DNA of 64,000 bases, from positions 9,957,482 through 10,021,481 of the forward strand of contig NC_060028.1 of NCBI RefSeq assembly GCF_021134715.1, read 5' to 3'. This document shows, piece by piece, positions 11,601-22,912 of the stretch (position 1 is its first letter; each line of letters starts with the position of its first letter). Position numbers and translations under genes: made by a program. The stretch comes from Daphnia pulex (taxonomy: Eukaryota > Arthropoda > Branchiopoda > Diplostraca > Daphniidae). The notes under the pieces were generated by a model that searched no databases, had not been told where the DNA came from, and saw only the letters and a program-made list of their open reading frames with translations.

Positions 11601-13507
11601 AATCAAATTCACCGCGACGACTACCGGGCCGTAGTCGTTCGCACTGTCGAGAGGAAACAGAAAAAAGGACCTGGATCGTCATTTTTCGGGTGAGTCAATG
11701 CCAGGAGACGTTGTAAAATGCCTCACTTTGCAATCAATTATTTTGTTGGAAATGGACTTTTCAGGAAAGCCAACATCGCCTCGCAGTGGACATACGCCCT
11801 CAATTTATGGTGTCTCAATTCGGCTGTCGTGATGCATGAAATCAAAGAGAGTACGCGATCTATCATCGTCACATCGGGCACGCTGTCACCCTTGGCCTCC
11901 TATCAGTCGGAACTCGATATCGATTTCAAGCTCACTCTGGAGGCCAATCATGTCATTCCAGCCAAACGTGTGTGGATAGGGACCATCTCGCAGGGGCCTA
12001 GGAACACTCTGCTCAACGGGACATTCAAGGTGACCGGGACTTTTGAATATCAGGTAAATCTCCTCTTTATTTTCTATTCTCCGATGTTGTACCCGCGATG
12101 GTGTGGTTTACGCAACGGCAGTTGACGTTTCTGACCGTCCAACTCTTTTCACTCAAGGATGAACTCGGCCGGTTGGCTTTGTCCGTCTGCCAGACGATTC
12201 CGCACGGTGTTTTATGCTTCCTGCCCTCTTACAGTCTATTGGAGAAGCTTGTCACTCGATGGCAGGACACGGGTCTATGGCAACACCTTTCCAATTACAA
12301 AACCATCGTTTGCGAGTCGCGAGATTCACGCGACTTTGAGGAAACGCTCAAGAGTTTTTACTCGGCCATCGAAGACAGCGTAAAGTAAACCAGCCTACTT
12401 TCTTTCTCCATATTTCAATGAATAAAAATTGTGTTTTTTTTATTAGTGCTCTGAGTTGCTTAGACTTGGACGGCTCGGGTGATGGGTCTGAATGCCCGAG
12501 CAAAAAAACTGGTGACGTACCCAGCGGCGCTCTGATGTTGGCCGTATGTCGAGGCAAAGTCAGCGAAGGACTTGACTTCACCGATAACAATGCCCGGGCC
12601 GTCATTTGTGTGGGAATCCCTTTCCCAAATTTCAAAGATACTCAAGTCGAATTGAAACGCCAATACAATGACAAATTGTCCGCCTCTACACCGTTACTCA
12701 ACGGAAGTGAGTGGTACGAGATCCAAGCCTTCAGGTTAGTTTTTCTTTTCAAATTATCTTTCGGTCTATCCATTACTTTTCCATCAAATAGTACAGGTTT
12801 TTTGTTTGTTTGTTTGTTTGTGAAATAGGGCATTGAATCAAGCACTAGGACGCTGTATCAGACACAAAGCCGATTGGGGAGCTATTCTCCTAGTGGATGA
12901 TCGTTTTGCAAAAACGCCACGATACGTGAACCAATTATCCAAATGGGTCCGGTCTTCTATTCGTCACTTCCACTGCTTTCCGCCCATGTTAAACTCGTTG
13001 AAGGAATTTGCCGATAACTTTGTAGCAGAAGACGCTGCTGCTTTGGTTGCCAGTCAGCAACAGTTACTTTCATCTACTCAAGAAGAGTCGCAATCGTTCA
13101 CCCCTATGGCCGTCTCCAGCTCACCTTATTTCGCCAAACCCGCTGTGTCGTCACCGAATGTGGTTTATCTTTCTGAGGATGAAAACGATTCCATTCTCTC
13201 TGTGAATGATAGTCTCACTGCTGAGATTTCGCCGTTGAAGACACGTCCAGTGCAGATGAACGCATCACCAGTCAATCCTTTGTTGACTAACAAGATATCG
13301 CCGACGGTGCCTGTGCATTCGACAGAAATGAAGACAACTCCCGTCAGGCACCCTGTGCCTAGAAACAAGAAACCGTTCGCCACTCTTTTGGGGAATCCGA
13401 ATAAATTATCGCTTTCTCAGCGTAAATTGGCTGCCGAGAATGGATCTCACTATTTCCAGGATATGAATCCAGCTGCCGCAAACGTCAAACCTGATTTTGA
13501 TTCTTAA
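8664..13507 (+). CDS. BRIP1: FANCJ/BRIP1-type Fe-S DNA helicase, 5' part missing
   Basis: This is a superfamily 2 DNA helicase of the Fanconi anaemia J family, which in animals unwinds G-quadruplexes and supports interstrand crosslink repair. Exons: 8664-8833, 8920-9080, 9231-9320, 9480-9606, 10683-10766, 10857-11055, 11117-11184, 11256-11689, 11765-12053, 12158-12384, 12447-12734 and 12829-13507, all phase-consistent and giving about 938 codons. Visible motifs are Ia ([10 protein letters not shown]), four Fe-S cysteines (in [24 protein letters not shown] and RVCPYY), the DEAH box (LDEAHNIED, about 11026-11052), [30 protein letters not shown] and QALGRCIRH. The first two exons encode an acidic and basic linker like the insertion between motifs I and Ia in BRIP1. 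The Q motif and Walker A are not found in the window. A Ser-Pro-Tyr-Phe at 13121-13132 fits the phosphoserine-x-x-Phe type recognised by BRCA1 BRCT domains. Identity is secure; the 5' end is not. Confidence 0.9.
9137..9179. repeat. (TTTG)n and (TG)n microsatellites in a BRIP1 intron
   Basis: TTTG units at about 9137-9156 are followed by a TG run at 9162-9179, within the intron between exons 8920-9080 and 9231-9320. Confidence 0.8.
9607..10682 (+). other. Long BRIP1 intron
   Basis: A 1.08 kb intron separates the two exons that carry the second and third Fe-S cysteines. It is AT-rich with poly-A and poly-T runs, and I see no coding exon in it. Confidence 0.6.
11058..11099. repeat. Tandem 21-bp duplication filling a BRIP1 intron
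   Basis: Two 21-base units (11058-11078 and 11079-11099) differ at a single base and make up 42 of the 61 bases of the intron 11056-11116. The intron would be about 40 bases without one copy. Confidence 0.85.
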
Positions 13508-13844
13508 AGTATTTTGATAATATTGTATGTTGTTCTTCCCAACCAAGCGAAATATTCTTGTAAGTGGATTCCTTTACTCATTATCATTTCAACACTATGT
13601 ACGTGTGTTGCTAATATTCCATCGAATTATTGAAGTGCACAGGTTGTTTTAATAAGATTTCAATTACCGATGCAGAATATTTTTAAGGAACAGTGGGTAA
13701 AAATGTGTTTTAATTTTTTACTACAGGGAAAAAAAAAGGCAATTGCCCAATTTAGATGCTTATTAACAGTTCCATTGCTTTAACATTGACTAAATTTATT
13801 CACCATATTATTTTCTTAAAGATTTCTTGAAACTACATAATTTA
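13508..13844. other. Convergent 3' ends of BRIP1 and the UPF0462-like gene
   Basis: A short AT-rich spacer holds the 3'UTR of BRIP1 on the plus strand and that of the UPF0462-like gene on the minus strand. No clear canonical AATAAA was seen for BRIP1. Nothing else was recognised. Confidence 0.6.
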
Positions 13845-15857
13845 TCACATATTTAACAGGAGCACCAAAATAGCGTTTAAAATAACTAAGCTTATCACAC
13901 CAGTTTGCGATTGAACAGCTGAATTTGGACATACATTTAAGGCTTGCCAGGTTTGCGAGCATTTTGTGTCGTCGTTTTCGGGATATAATTCGGTAAGATC
14001 GACGAATTTGTAATTCTTCAAGTTATGACTGCAAATATTTGAAGGTTGATATTAATCGTGTGCATCGAATCGGATACGAAAATGAAAAAGCTTCTTACTA
14101 ATCCGGTGACGACTGATTGCTACCTTCCGGTACAGGGTACAAACTGTTCCACTGACGTTCTTCATCAACGCCGTGAGTAGAATGCGCATTCATTAAGTAT
14201 ACCTATTCAAATCAAAGTTATTAATCCTAAATTGGTTGATGTTGGTTGTTTACTACGTACTCTGGGTGGTAGATACGTCAAAGGAATAGTGGCAGATCCA
14301 TTCCAATGACTTCCGAAACGATTAAATGAATATTTCAATGGGGAATCCAAACTTCCAACTTTGTTGTAATAGCCATTCCAGAAAACGACAAGATAATGTC
14401 CCCACCTGCAAGTTGAAAAAGTAATGTTAAAACAGATAGAATTGGCTCGCTTAGTGATTTGATAACGAAAACATACGGTCCAAGTTCGATTTCCAGATAT
14501 TTCAAATCCGGATAACCAAGTAAATAAAGATGGACTACTTCGTATTTATATAAATCTGCAAATGGCCCTCCATTGGTTTTTTCTGGAGCTGGATCATTGT
14601 AAAAGGGTGCGCTAACATTTAGAATCAAATTGGTACGTGATGCATCAAGTTGTACATGTAAGTCGACGGTTTCATTGGAAAGAAGTTCTTTTCCCTTCCA
14701 TGAAGTAGCGATTTGAAAACTGCGAATCCTTTAACAAAAAACATCAGTGGTGTTGCAAAATTTAGGATTAAAAATATCAGCATTTCGATTAAAGTACCCT
14801 TGTAGCGCATCCGTCCAAACCGACGACATCGCTTCAAAATTTTCAGTAAATAAAACAGTGCTATCGAAGGGTTGGAACGATGTCAATTTATGACTAAAAA
14901 GTAATTAAGTTAATAATAACATTAAAGGTAAGCAGCTCATGTATGAAGTAGTACTTACTCGTCTAGTTCAGCAGTAGCAATGTTTTCAACAGGATAAAGT
15001 GCGTTTACGACACGCTTATCTCTTGAACCATGATATGAAAAGACGTTCAATTTGGAAGCGTTCACAGGCAGGTAGGTTAAAGGAATAATGGCAGTTCCGT
15101 TCCATCGTTTGCCACTCCTGTATGCCTTGTAATTTATCAACATTCCGAAACGAATCGTGTGTCGATACCCATTCAAGAGTAATACAAAGTGATGGCCCCA
15201 CCTGATTAAAAATTTGAACTTCCATTAATCTAGTAGCAAACTAAACTAGCCATTGCTCAACCGTGTAAAAATGTACTTACGCTCCCAGCTGAATTTCAAT
15301 ATACTGGTGTAGATCGTTCAAGAAGAAAATTTTTACCACTAGATCAATTAAATGAAAATAATACTTTACACTTTCAGAAAATTAATAGACAAAAGTTAGT
15401 AGAGTACATACATTCATAATCCCAAAGCCCCCATTTTGGTTCACCTACATCACCAGGTGTGTTTGGAGGAGGGTCATCGTAGAAAGGAGCTTGAACAACA
15501 ATTTTGAATGACTTAGAATCATGTTTCTCCAAATTTATTATGACTTGATCAGAAGAATCAATTGTCATGTTATTCCATGATGTTTTTATAACATACTCTG
15601 CAGCACTGTAAGTAAATAAAGCAATATAATTATGAATGATTGCCATGTTTAATATAATTTTGGTCAAGTTAATACTGCATGACACAAGACACATCTGGAC
15701 CAAGTCGATATTCAATATTCATTATGCCCATGTCCTAGAATAAACAATTCAATTGCAAACCAATCAATTGTTTACTTACTTTGTGTTTGGTAAATGAACT
15801 GAGATCATAAAAAGTAGCCACAGAAAAATGAATGATTGATTCACATTATGCAATCCC
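13845..15857 (-). CDS. Tandem-domain UPF0462 (C4orf33-like) protein, probably secreted and GPI-anchored
   Basis: The function of this family is unknown; human C4orf33 has one copy of the domain in about 200 residues. Exons in minus-strand order: 15857-15780, 15605-15412, 15338-15281, 15201-14959, 14893-14798, 14728-14477, 14405-14261, 14202-14099 and 14028-13845, phase-consistent from 15780 down, with about 425 residues after the first exon. Repeat 1 holds APFYDDPPP, LWDYE, YIEIQLGAWGHH, RWNGTAIIPLTYLP and SYHGSRDKR...ALYPV. Repeat 2 holds APFYNDPAP, YKYEVVHLY, YLEIELGPWGHY, HWNGSATIPLTYLP and STHGVDEER...LYPVP. The first exon reads FIFLWLLFMISVHLPNT, like a signal peptide. The C-terminus is hydrophobic (VISLVILNAILVLLLNM) after a Ser/Gln-rich spacer, like a GPI signal. 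The start codon is unresolved: the only ATG in the signal frame lies within the hydrophobic stretch. An alternative exon near 15715-15735 could give a start without a signal peptide. Confidence 0.8.
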
Positions 15858-16591
15858 CTATATTAATCAAAACAAACATTTGGTTAATACAACATAGGGC
15901 AAATAGATTGTTATGTAGTATTTGAAAACTACAGTATACAATAATGTATCATTACATATAATACCTACATGTCCAGTAATTAGTATATGCCTTTAGCTTT
16001 CAAGCAGTTTCAAGTTTCAACAGCCTCTGCCTAAGAAACGATTTTCTTTGAATAGACAATGTTCTAGGCTTGGCAATCTGTTTTATTTGGCTAACAAACC
16101 TTGCGTCACTGATAAGTGATAAATACGAAATACGAAATTACGAATGTTGATAACTTTTTCTTTTCATCTTTTTCAAAGCAAATATCAATATTAGAGGCCA
16201 AGTCGCCCAAGATATTTCACAGTTTCACTATCTGTCAAATCCATACTGCCATGAGTGCCATCTATTGAATAATTAATATAACTTGCTTTTCAATTAAAAT
16301 CTTATAAGATTTTATTTTATAATGACCACATTTAGTAAATTTATGTCGAAAATAATTTTATAGAATGATAAATTTATAAAATCCCAATTTTATTGATGTT
16401 TTATCGGAAACGTTGAAATGTTTTCTCGGCCTTTTTGAACTAGAATTGTCAACTACCGATAGTCCGATACCGTCGTCTGCTTGTCATAAAGTTTGGCTTT
16501 TCGGTGCACGTGGTCGCTTAAATACGCAATACGATCGAGCGTATGTTCTTTTGATCCGTTTAATTGAAATAGCATATAACAAGCATAAAAA
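15858..16591. other. Divergent promoter region between the UPF0462-like gene and pes
   Basis: This 0.7 kb AT-rich stretch separates two divergently transcribed genes and must hold both promoters. It contains a CTCF-like 15-mer at 16254-16268. No coding exon is supported. Confidence 0.6.
16254..16268 (-). promoter_or_regulatory. CTCF-like motif
   Basis: The minus strand reads TCAATAGATGGCACT, matching 13 of 15 positions of CCASYAGRKGGCRSY. It sits in the divergent promoter upstream of pes. Binding is inferred. Confidence 0.4.
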
Positions 16592-18966
16592 ATGGGAGCC
16601 CGTATGAAGAAAAAGGTTTGTTGCCAAAAGAGTTCATATTATAGATGTAGTGTTGTATCTTTCATGTTGTCTGCCACTGTCTAAAATATGCACATGTGAC
16701 GTGTCATGCCTTAGCAAAGAGAAATAGAACGTGATGAAAACTAATTATCCTTTAATTAGTACGAAGCAGGTGAAGCTACCAAATATATAACAAGAGCTCA
16801 AGCCTTGAAAAAGCTGCAACTAAACTTGAAAGACTTTCGGCGCCTTTGCATCTTGAAGGGTGTATACCCACGTGAACCCAACAACAGAAAGAAAGCCCAG
16901 AAGGGAAAGCTTGACAAGAAGACCCTGTATTATGTGAAAGATATCAGATTTTTGAGCCACGAACCTCTGATATGGAAGTTCAGGGACTTCAAAATCTTCA
17001 TGAGGAAGATGAAGACTGCGATGGAGAAAGGTGATAAAGAAACTGTAGCAAGGCTGAAAGATAACAAGCCTAGCATGAAGTTAGACCATTTGGTAAAAGA
17101 AAGGTAAGAAATGGTAATAGATAATAAAATGTTCACTGTCTATTGATTAATTTATCTTCTTAGATACCCTTCATTTCTTGATGCACTCAATGATCTGGAT
17201 GATTGTTTGACCCTCTGTTTTTTCTATTCGACTCTACCGCGAGACACCAAAGTTCCGGCGAATCTGATTTCACTTTGTCGCAGGCTCACCGTTGAGTTTT
17301 TACATTATGTTATTGCTGCCAAAGCTTTGCGCAAAGTCTTTATTTCAGTTAAAGGCATTTACTACCAAGTAGAAATTAAAGGACAGCCTGTGACAATTCT
17401 TATTAACCATCTAAGAGGGTTCAAGGTAATGTCTATCTACCAAATAATTTGAGTGTCATTCTAATCTCTTCAATTTCTTTAGCCCACAACAGCATCGGAT
17501 GTTGATTATAGGATCATGACAAATTTCGTCGATTTTTATACTTCAATGCTTGGATTCATAAACTTCCGACTCTACCACTCCATTAATCTTCAGTATCCGC
17601 CGAAACTTCCGGGAATTAATAGTAATATTGTTTATATTTCTTCATTAATTAAATAAACTTACAAAAATAATTTGTAGTTAACGAAAATGCCGCGGATGAA
17701 GATGCTACTGAAGAGTACAACGAACTGGTAGCAGCTTTGAATACGAGTCTTGTTGCAAACGTACCCGAAGCAGAGGAAGAACTTCAAATAGACGAATTTC
17801 CATCGGTAAAAAAAATAATAATCTTTTTAATAATTATTGTTTTTGTTCTAAAACTAGCATTTATTCAATAGGCTGATGGACAGGATAAACTTGATGAAGC
17901 AAAGCGTGAGGCGGAAGCAATTGAGCGAATGAAGTATCTTTTCAAAGGTTTAAAGTTTTTCATTAGTCGCGAAGTTCCACGTGAATCGGTTGTTTTCGTG
18001 ATCCGAGCGTGCGATGGTGAAGCTTCGTGGGATTCCTCCATATTTGCGGGCGCCACATATGATGAGACAGATGAAAGCATTACACATCAAATTATCGACA
18101 GACCTTCCGTCGAAAAACAATATCTTTCTCGGTAATTATTGCTTGGTTTTTATTTGTGTCAGTACTGCGCATCTAACCGCTTTTCTTCACGACAGTTATT
18201 ACATCCAACCCCAATGGTTGTTTGACTGCATCAACTTCCGTCGATTACTTCCGGTGGAAGACTATTTCATTGGTGCTAATCTGCCACCGCATATCTCGCC
18301 CTTTGTTACTGAGCGTCTTGGTGACTACATTCCTCCTGAGCGACAGGTACTCCTGGCTCTAGAGCGCGGCGAAACCCTTCCAGGTATGCTTTTACTTGTC
18401 CTTTCGTACTGATTAAGCTTGCTAAATTAATGCCTTGTGATTACTAGCTGAAGAGGAAGAGGAAGAAGAAGAGGAGGAGGAGAGTGAGGATGATAGCAGT
18501 GAAGAAGAAGAAGATAGCAAACCGAAAAAGAATGAAACCACAAAGTCTCAAGTCGTTAAGGAGGTAATGACGAGTTTGTTTTTTAACGATGTTTCTGAAA
18601 AAGCAATTAAATGTATTTTTACAACGATGTTTCTCGCAGAAAAAAGGCATGAAGGTAATGAGAGGTCGCGTTGAAATGCCTGACATCAAGGGTATGGACG
18701 AAGAGGAAAAAGAACACTACAAATTCCGTGAACTTATGATTCGCAACAAAGACAAACGATTGTATCGCTCCATGATGAAGAATCGTAAGAGCCGTGAACG
18801 CGAAGCTAAGCGTTTGGAAAACAAACGCAAGTTCCACGAAAAGGAAGAAAAAGCATTGAAGAAAAGTACGTCTACTGGGAAAGAACTGACCGCGAAATGG
18901 TCCATTCAACCCCTATCGTCCACGACCTCAGACACGCAAATCAAGAAAATAAAGAAGGATGCGTAA
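16592..18966 (+). CDS. pes: Pescadillo homologue (PES1), ribosome biogenesis factor
   Basis: Pescadillo acts in the nucleolus with BOP1 and WDR12 (PeBoW) in 28S/5.8S rRNA processing and 60S assembly. Exons: 16592-16615, 16760-17103, 17164-17425, 17483-17621, 17678-17805, 17872-18131, 18196-18383, 18448-18563 and 18640-18966, giving 595 residues, typical of the family. The N-terminus MGARMKKK leads into [20 protein letters not shown] and GVYPREP, the hallmark pescadillo N domain. A BRCT domain spans about residues 322-415 ([15 protein letters not shown] to [11 protein letters not shown]). A glutamate-rich tract (about 18448-18510) and a basic coiled-coil tail follow. The ATG is fixed by the short first exon and the next exon in phase. 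Identity is secure. Confidence 0.95.
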
Positions 18967-19949
18967 GTTGTCGTATTCTTCTCCCTTTTTTTGTCTTAAT
19001 ACACGCTATTGTGGAAACAATCTCTGAAAGGCGTTTAGTATGAATACGGCAATTATGGAGTTAATTGCGGGCCTAGCAACACCTTTGTTGTCTTGTTTTT
19101 AACGCGTTATGACTACGACCAATTTATAAATGCATGCATGCGTACTTCCATGAAGCTTCCTTTTGGGGGGAGGGTTATCGAACATTTGCCTTTGCTGCTG
19201 GCAGTGCTGGCCTCCTTAACTGGGCCACCGGGATGCCTTCTGGCGATGACCGCAATTGGTGTTCCCTTTTTTTAGTGGGAAAACCAGTGTATGGAGCCCT
19301 TGGTATAACCGGCAACGACAGAATAACGGTGCGGCAGCTATTCTTCAAGGTGATTTAAGTTACCTGTTTCATTTTCTTTTATTTGAATCTTTTCCTAATG
19401 CAGTGTTATTTTATGATTATTTAAAAAACAACAAAAGGATGAATTTCTTCTTCTCTGTTCGAATTTGTGGTTAGGTTAATTGTGTTTTGTATTTTATCTA
19501 TTCCAAATGCCGTCATAGTCGTCTTTGTTTCTACTTGACTGAGTCACCCGTTAGGTTTCCGTGGAGAAGGAGAACAGCCGCTTCGATTTTCGCCGTCGCC
19601 GACTGACTGAAGACTGGATTTAACGGTACAGAACTCTCTTTCGGGAGAGAGAACTCTTTTGAAGGTATCATATCGTCTCGAACCGTGACTTGGTTTGGAT
19701 CTGTGTGGATTGTTAGCGAGTTGGTGGATAGTGGTGGGTTAGTTTCTTTCCGTGTGTTGGCTTGCGCCTCCGCGCGCACTGTTTGCTGTCCATCTACACC
19801 TTATAGGTGGTCCGCTTTCTCCAATCTGTGATTTTTCTGTTGTCATATTTGCTATTTAAGTTTCATTGTTAAGAGCTACATTTTAAACTACTTGTCACGA
19901 AAATCGCGTTACCCGTACTGTACGAACTTTGGCGAAACGAGTTCGTGCA
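18967..19949. other. Spacer between pes and the phospholipase gene
   Basis: This stretch holds the pes 3'UTR and the 5' region of the phospholipase A2 gene. An open frame at 19134-19358 resembles a broken C-type lectin domain and is listed separately. No intact gene was seen. Confidence 0.5.
19134..19358 (+). pseudogene. Possible C-type lectin-like domain remnant
   Basis: A 74-codon open frame contains LNWATGMPSGDDRNWCSLF, which resembles the W-x-G-x-P-(N/S)...(N/D)-C segment of C-type lectin domains. The segment before it (FAFAAGSAG) could be the preceding strand. The remaining cysteines and the C-terminal strand are not continuous in this frame, but a neighbouring frame continues with SGKTSVWSPW, as if a frameshift had occurred. 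This could be a decayed lectin copy or a chance match. Confidence 0.25.
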
Positions 19950-22068
19950 ATGTCGGTCCGATTTTGGCTTGTTGCGGTCTTCACCGTAACCGTGTTATCC
20001 TACCACCTTGTGCCATGCGAATGTCAATCATCCGATGAGAGTGCTGTAGCTCTAAATTCTACAAGCAGTGCCGAGTCGTTGGTCAATGACACCAGCAACA
20101 ATGCCACCGTTCAAGCCGTCAGCAACTTGGAACGCAATGGTAACAACAGTTCCGGATCATCTTCGCCGTCTGGCTGGAATCGCCTATTGAGAAAATTTTT
20201 CGATCGCCCTTCGTCTCAACAAAAACATGCTGACAAGAACCGTATTATCTTGGAGAATCTCAACAACATCCAGTCGAACCCTGAAACAGCCAACACAACT
20301 TCCAGCGTTGCTTTCCACGACGAGGAAACAGTAGCCATTATTACCTACGTTAACAAGAACGTGAATAGCTGCAAGTTAATGGAAGTCAAGTAAGATTTCG
20401 TTTTCGTATTATATAACAAAAAGAGGTGATTTGAGAAAATTGGAAACTTAGTTTTCCTTTTTGCTCTCATAACACCATTTCGAGACTGATATTTTCGCAG
20501 TTCATTTGTTTGTTGCTTAACTTTCATTCACAATCGTAAGGATAATTCTTTTGTGTAAAATTAAAATTCTTTTATTTTAATGCGTTGTATTGAAAGTCTG
20601 AAACGAAGGTTATTCTGATTTTTTTACTACCTGCATCCAACTACACACACCCTGAGGGATGAGAAGAGAAACGAAAACTTTCTCCGGAAATGTATCCATT
20701 CTTAAGAGAACCCGTCCCATGAATCTATTGTCCGGGAGTTTTTAATCTTATACTACGTTAGTAGTCGAGGATCCGTTGCCCCCTTACACCTTTCAGTACG
20801 CCATGCGATGCCAGGTGGCAACCCGTTAGCGGATTTCTGTATATATTAAAGAAATTTCACAGGAAGAACGTCATTGAAGGGTTTTTTCTTCATACGATGC
20901 CAAGCTGTTTATACATGATATTGCTATAGGAAAATAACTTAATTAAAACTTATTTTTTTTTGAAAAGCGCAATTCAATGTTTTGTTTTTTCTCTCCCATT
21001 TTTTAACAGCTATCACTACCAAGCTGTAGAAGTGCTGAAAAATCTTTCGGTCTACATGCCAATTTACCCAGTTGGTAAATGGCTTTATAATTTGGTTTTA
21101 TAATCGTTATATTTTGTAAAATTTATATAATTTTTATGACAGACACCCATACCATGGTCAACCTCATTAAACAATGTCAGTATCTAAGGGGACCTATAGA
21201 GATGAACGGAAGGGGATGGACATCTAGATCAATGAGGTCAGAGAACTCGACGTCATCTAATTCGTGGACAACGTTTGTCACGACTATTGTTCCAGGTACG
21301 TGTGTAAACGTTATCATTGTGAGCACGTATTAGAAATGAAATGCATTATGAAATGGGCATAGCCCGCATCACCAACTGCTTTTCTTTTTTTGCTGCGGAA
21401 GGTGACGAAAGAGAGAGAAAGCTTTGTGATGACTAATATTTTAGGCTATGCTTTCTTAACTCAATGTGTTTTGAAAGAACAGATGCAGCTTTCTCACAGA
21501 TTATTTGAAAGATACATTTTTTATTTGCTATTACTTGCTATTATTTTGTGCAGGAACGAAATGGTGTGGTCCAGGAGACGTTGCCCAGTCTTACGATGAC
21601 CTAGGTGCTCTAATCGAAGTGGACAAGTGCTGTCGGGCACACGACCACTGCCCGATTAAAGTGAAGGGTTTCGCCAGCGCGCATGGCTTGATGAATCTAT
21701 CATTTTATACCAAGTAATGGAAATTTTTTAAATAAAATTTTGTATGAAATTTCACAATCAAACATTTTTTTATTTGTTCAAGATCTCATTGCGCCTGCGA
21801 CGACGAATTCTTTAGCTGCTTGAAGGCACTTCCGACTCCAGTGTCGCGGATGATCGGCAATCTCTATTTCAATGTCATCCAGATGCCGTGCGTTGATGAG
21901 CTGCAATTGTCCGTTCCAGACGGACTACCCAAGCCGAAACTCGAAATTTTGCAGCCGGAGCTATGTACAGCCAAAATCTCAAGAAGTGGAGAATGCACAG
22001 GTCCCTCCGTTAGAAGACCTTTTCAACCGAGACCCTACAAGTTCGTCACCATAAACCGCGTATTTTAA
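19950..22068 (+). CDS. Secreted group III phospholipase A2
   Basis: This is predicted to hydrolyse the sn-2 ester of phospholipids outside the cell or in the secretory route. Exons: 19950-20389, 21010-21074, 21143-21295, 21554-21713 and 21783-22068, giving 367 residues. The start is ATG 19950; the upstream in-frame TTG at 19929 is not a likely start. A signal peptide (RFWLVAVFTVTVLSY) is followed by a Ser/Asn-rich region of low complexity and a linker. The catalytic domain begins near residue 219 with the calcium loop WCGPGDVA and the active-site helix CCRAHDHCP, followed by CACDDEFFSCL. Spacing and cysteines fit the group III (bee-venom-type) fold, which is also common in animal housekeeping enzymes. 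The roughly 200-residue N-terminal extension is long for a minimal enzyme, as in other animal group III members. Confidence 0.88.
20390..21009 (+). other. Long intron of the phospholipase A2 gene
   Basis: A 620-base AT-rich intron. No coding exon or RNA gene is recognised. Confidence 0.6.
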
Positions 22069-22222
22069 GTTGATCTTATAACACCTACTTTCCTGGAGTT
22101 TCACTCCCAACAAATCAAACCTTTCTTACTCTCGCATCCTCAATATACGGACGGATTCTTCCTCCACTGATGACTGTCTTTATTTCAACTCCTCGGTACT
22201 CAGCATTTACGCTTCATGTCGG

Positions 22223-22228
22223 AATAAA
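22223..22228 (+). terminator. Polyadenylation signal AATAAA of the phospholipase gene
   Basis: A canonical hexamer about 155 bases past the stop codon. Confidence 0.5.
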
Positions 22229-22683
22229 AACGTTTCACGTGCTAGGTCATTATGCATCACGTGTAAAAAAGGGCATTTTTATTATTACCATTTTCCCTGT
22301 TTTGAAAATACAGTTAGCGAACGACACGTGAAACCACACTGTTGTGAAATCTTGAAGGCCCATTTAACCAAGGGATCCAATGTAACCAAATTTCTTCGAC
22401 ATAACTGTACTTTTGTACAAGCGGTGCAGAGACGGCAACACGTACGTTTTTCTATTAGGTTCAAATGCTCAGTGCTTGAAGCAACTACAGGTACAACTAC
22501 CTTTTAAGGCAATTTTATGAATAATGTAGATTTAATGTAGTTATTCTTCAGTTTTGCGGAGGTAGATTTGTTGATGTGAAAGTTACTTGTGAAAATATTT
22601 TTACTTAAATTTTTTTTAATAAATTTCGATTCGAGTATGACGCTATTTTGATTAGACTATTTTGCCCCATCCCCGGCTCTCTA

Positions 22684-22717
22684 CCCCCCCCCCCCCCACC
22701 ACACACACACACACACA
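22684..22717. repeat. Poly-C and (CA)n microsatellite
   Basis: Fourteen consecutive C (22684-22697) followed by a CA dinucleotide run. Intergenic. Confidence 0.9.
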
Positions 22718-22912
22718 TAGTAATAAAACACAATGGATTCCCAAACAACAGTAATAACAGCGAAGAATTTAACTTTAAAATAAAAAAAATTAATCCACTA
22801 AACTATTTAATATTAAGGAATCAATAAATGAATCTGAATTCATGGTTTGACACATACTAAGAAAATTACAGGTGACAACGTTGTAACAGACTAGTCTTGT
22901 AGACGATTTCGA

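Larger units (their letters stand above)
22069..22912. other. Spacer between phospholipase A2 and STN1
   Basis: This contains the phospholipase 3'UTR with an AATAAA at 22223-22228, a poly-C then (CA)n microsatellite at 22684-22717, and the promoter of the STN1 gene. No coding sequence is supported. Confidence 0.6.

Noticed and set aside
19929-19949. Upstream in-frame extension of the phospholipase A2 start
   Set aside because: The codon at 19929 is TTG; the first ATG is at 19950 and leads directly into the signal peptide.
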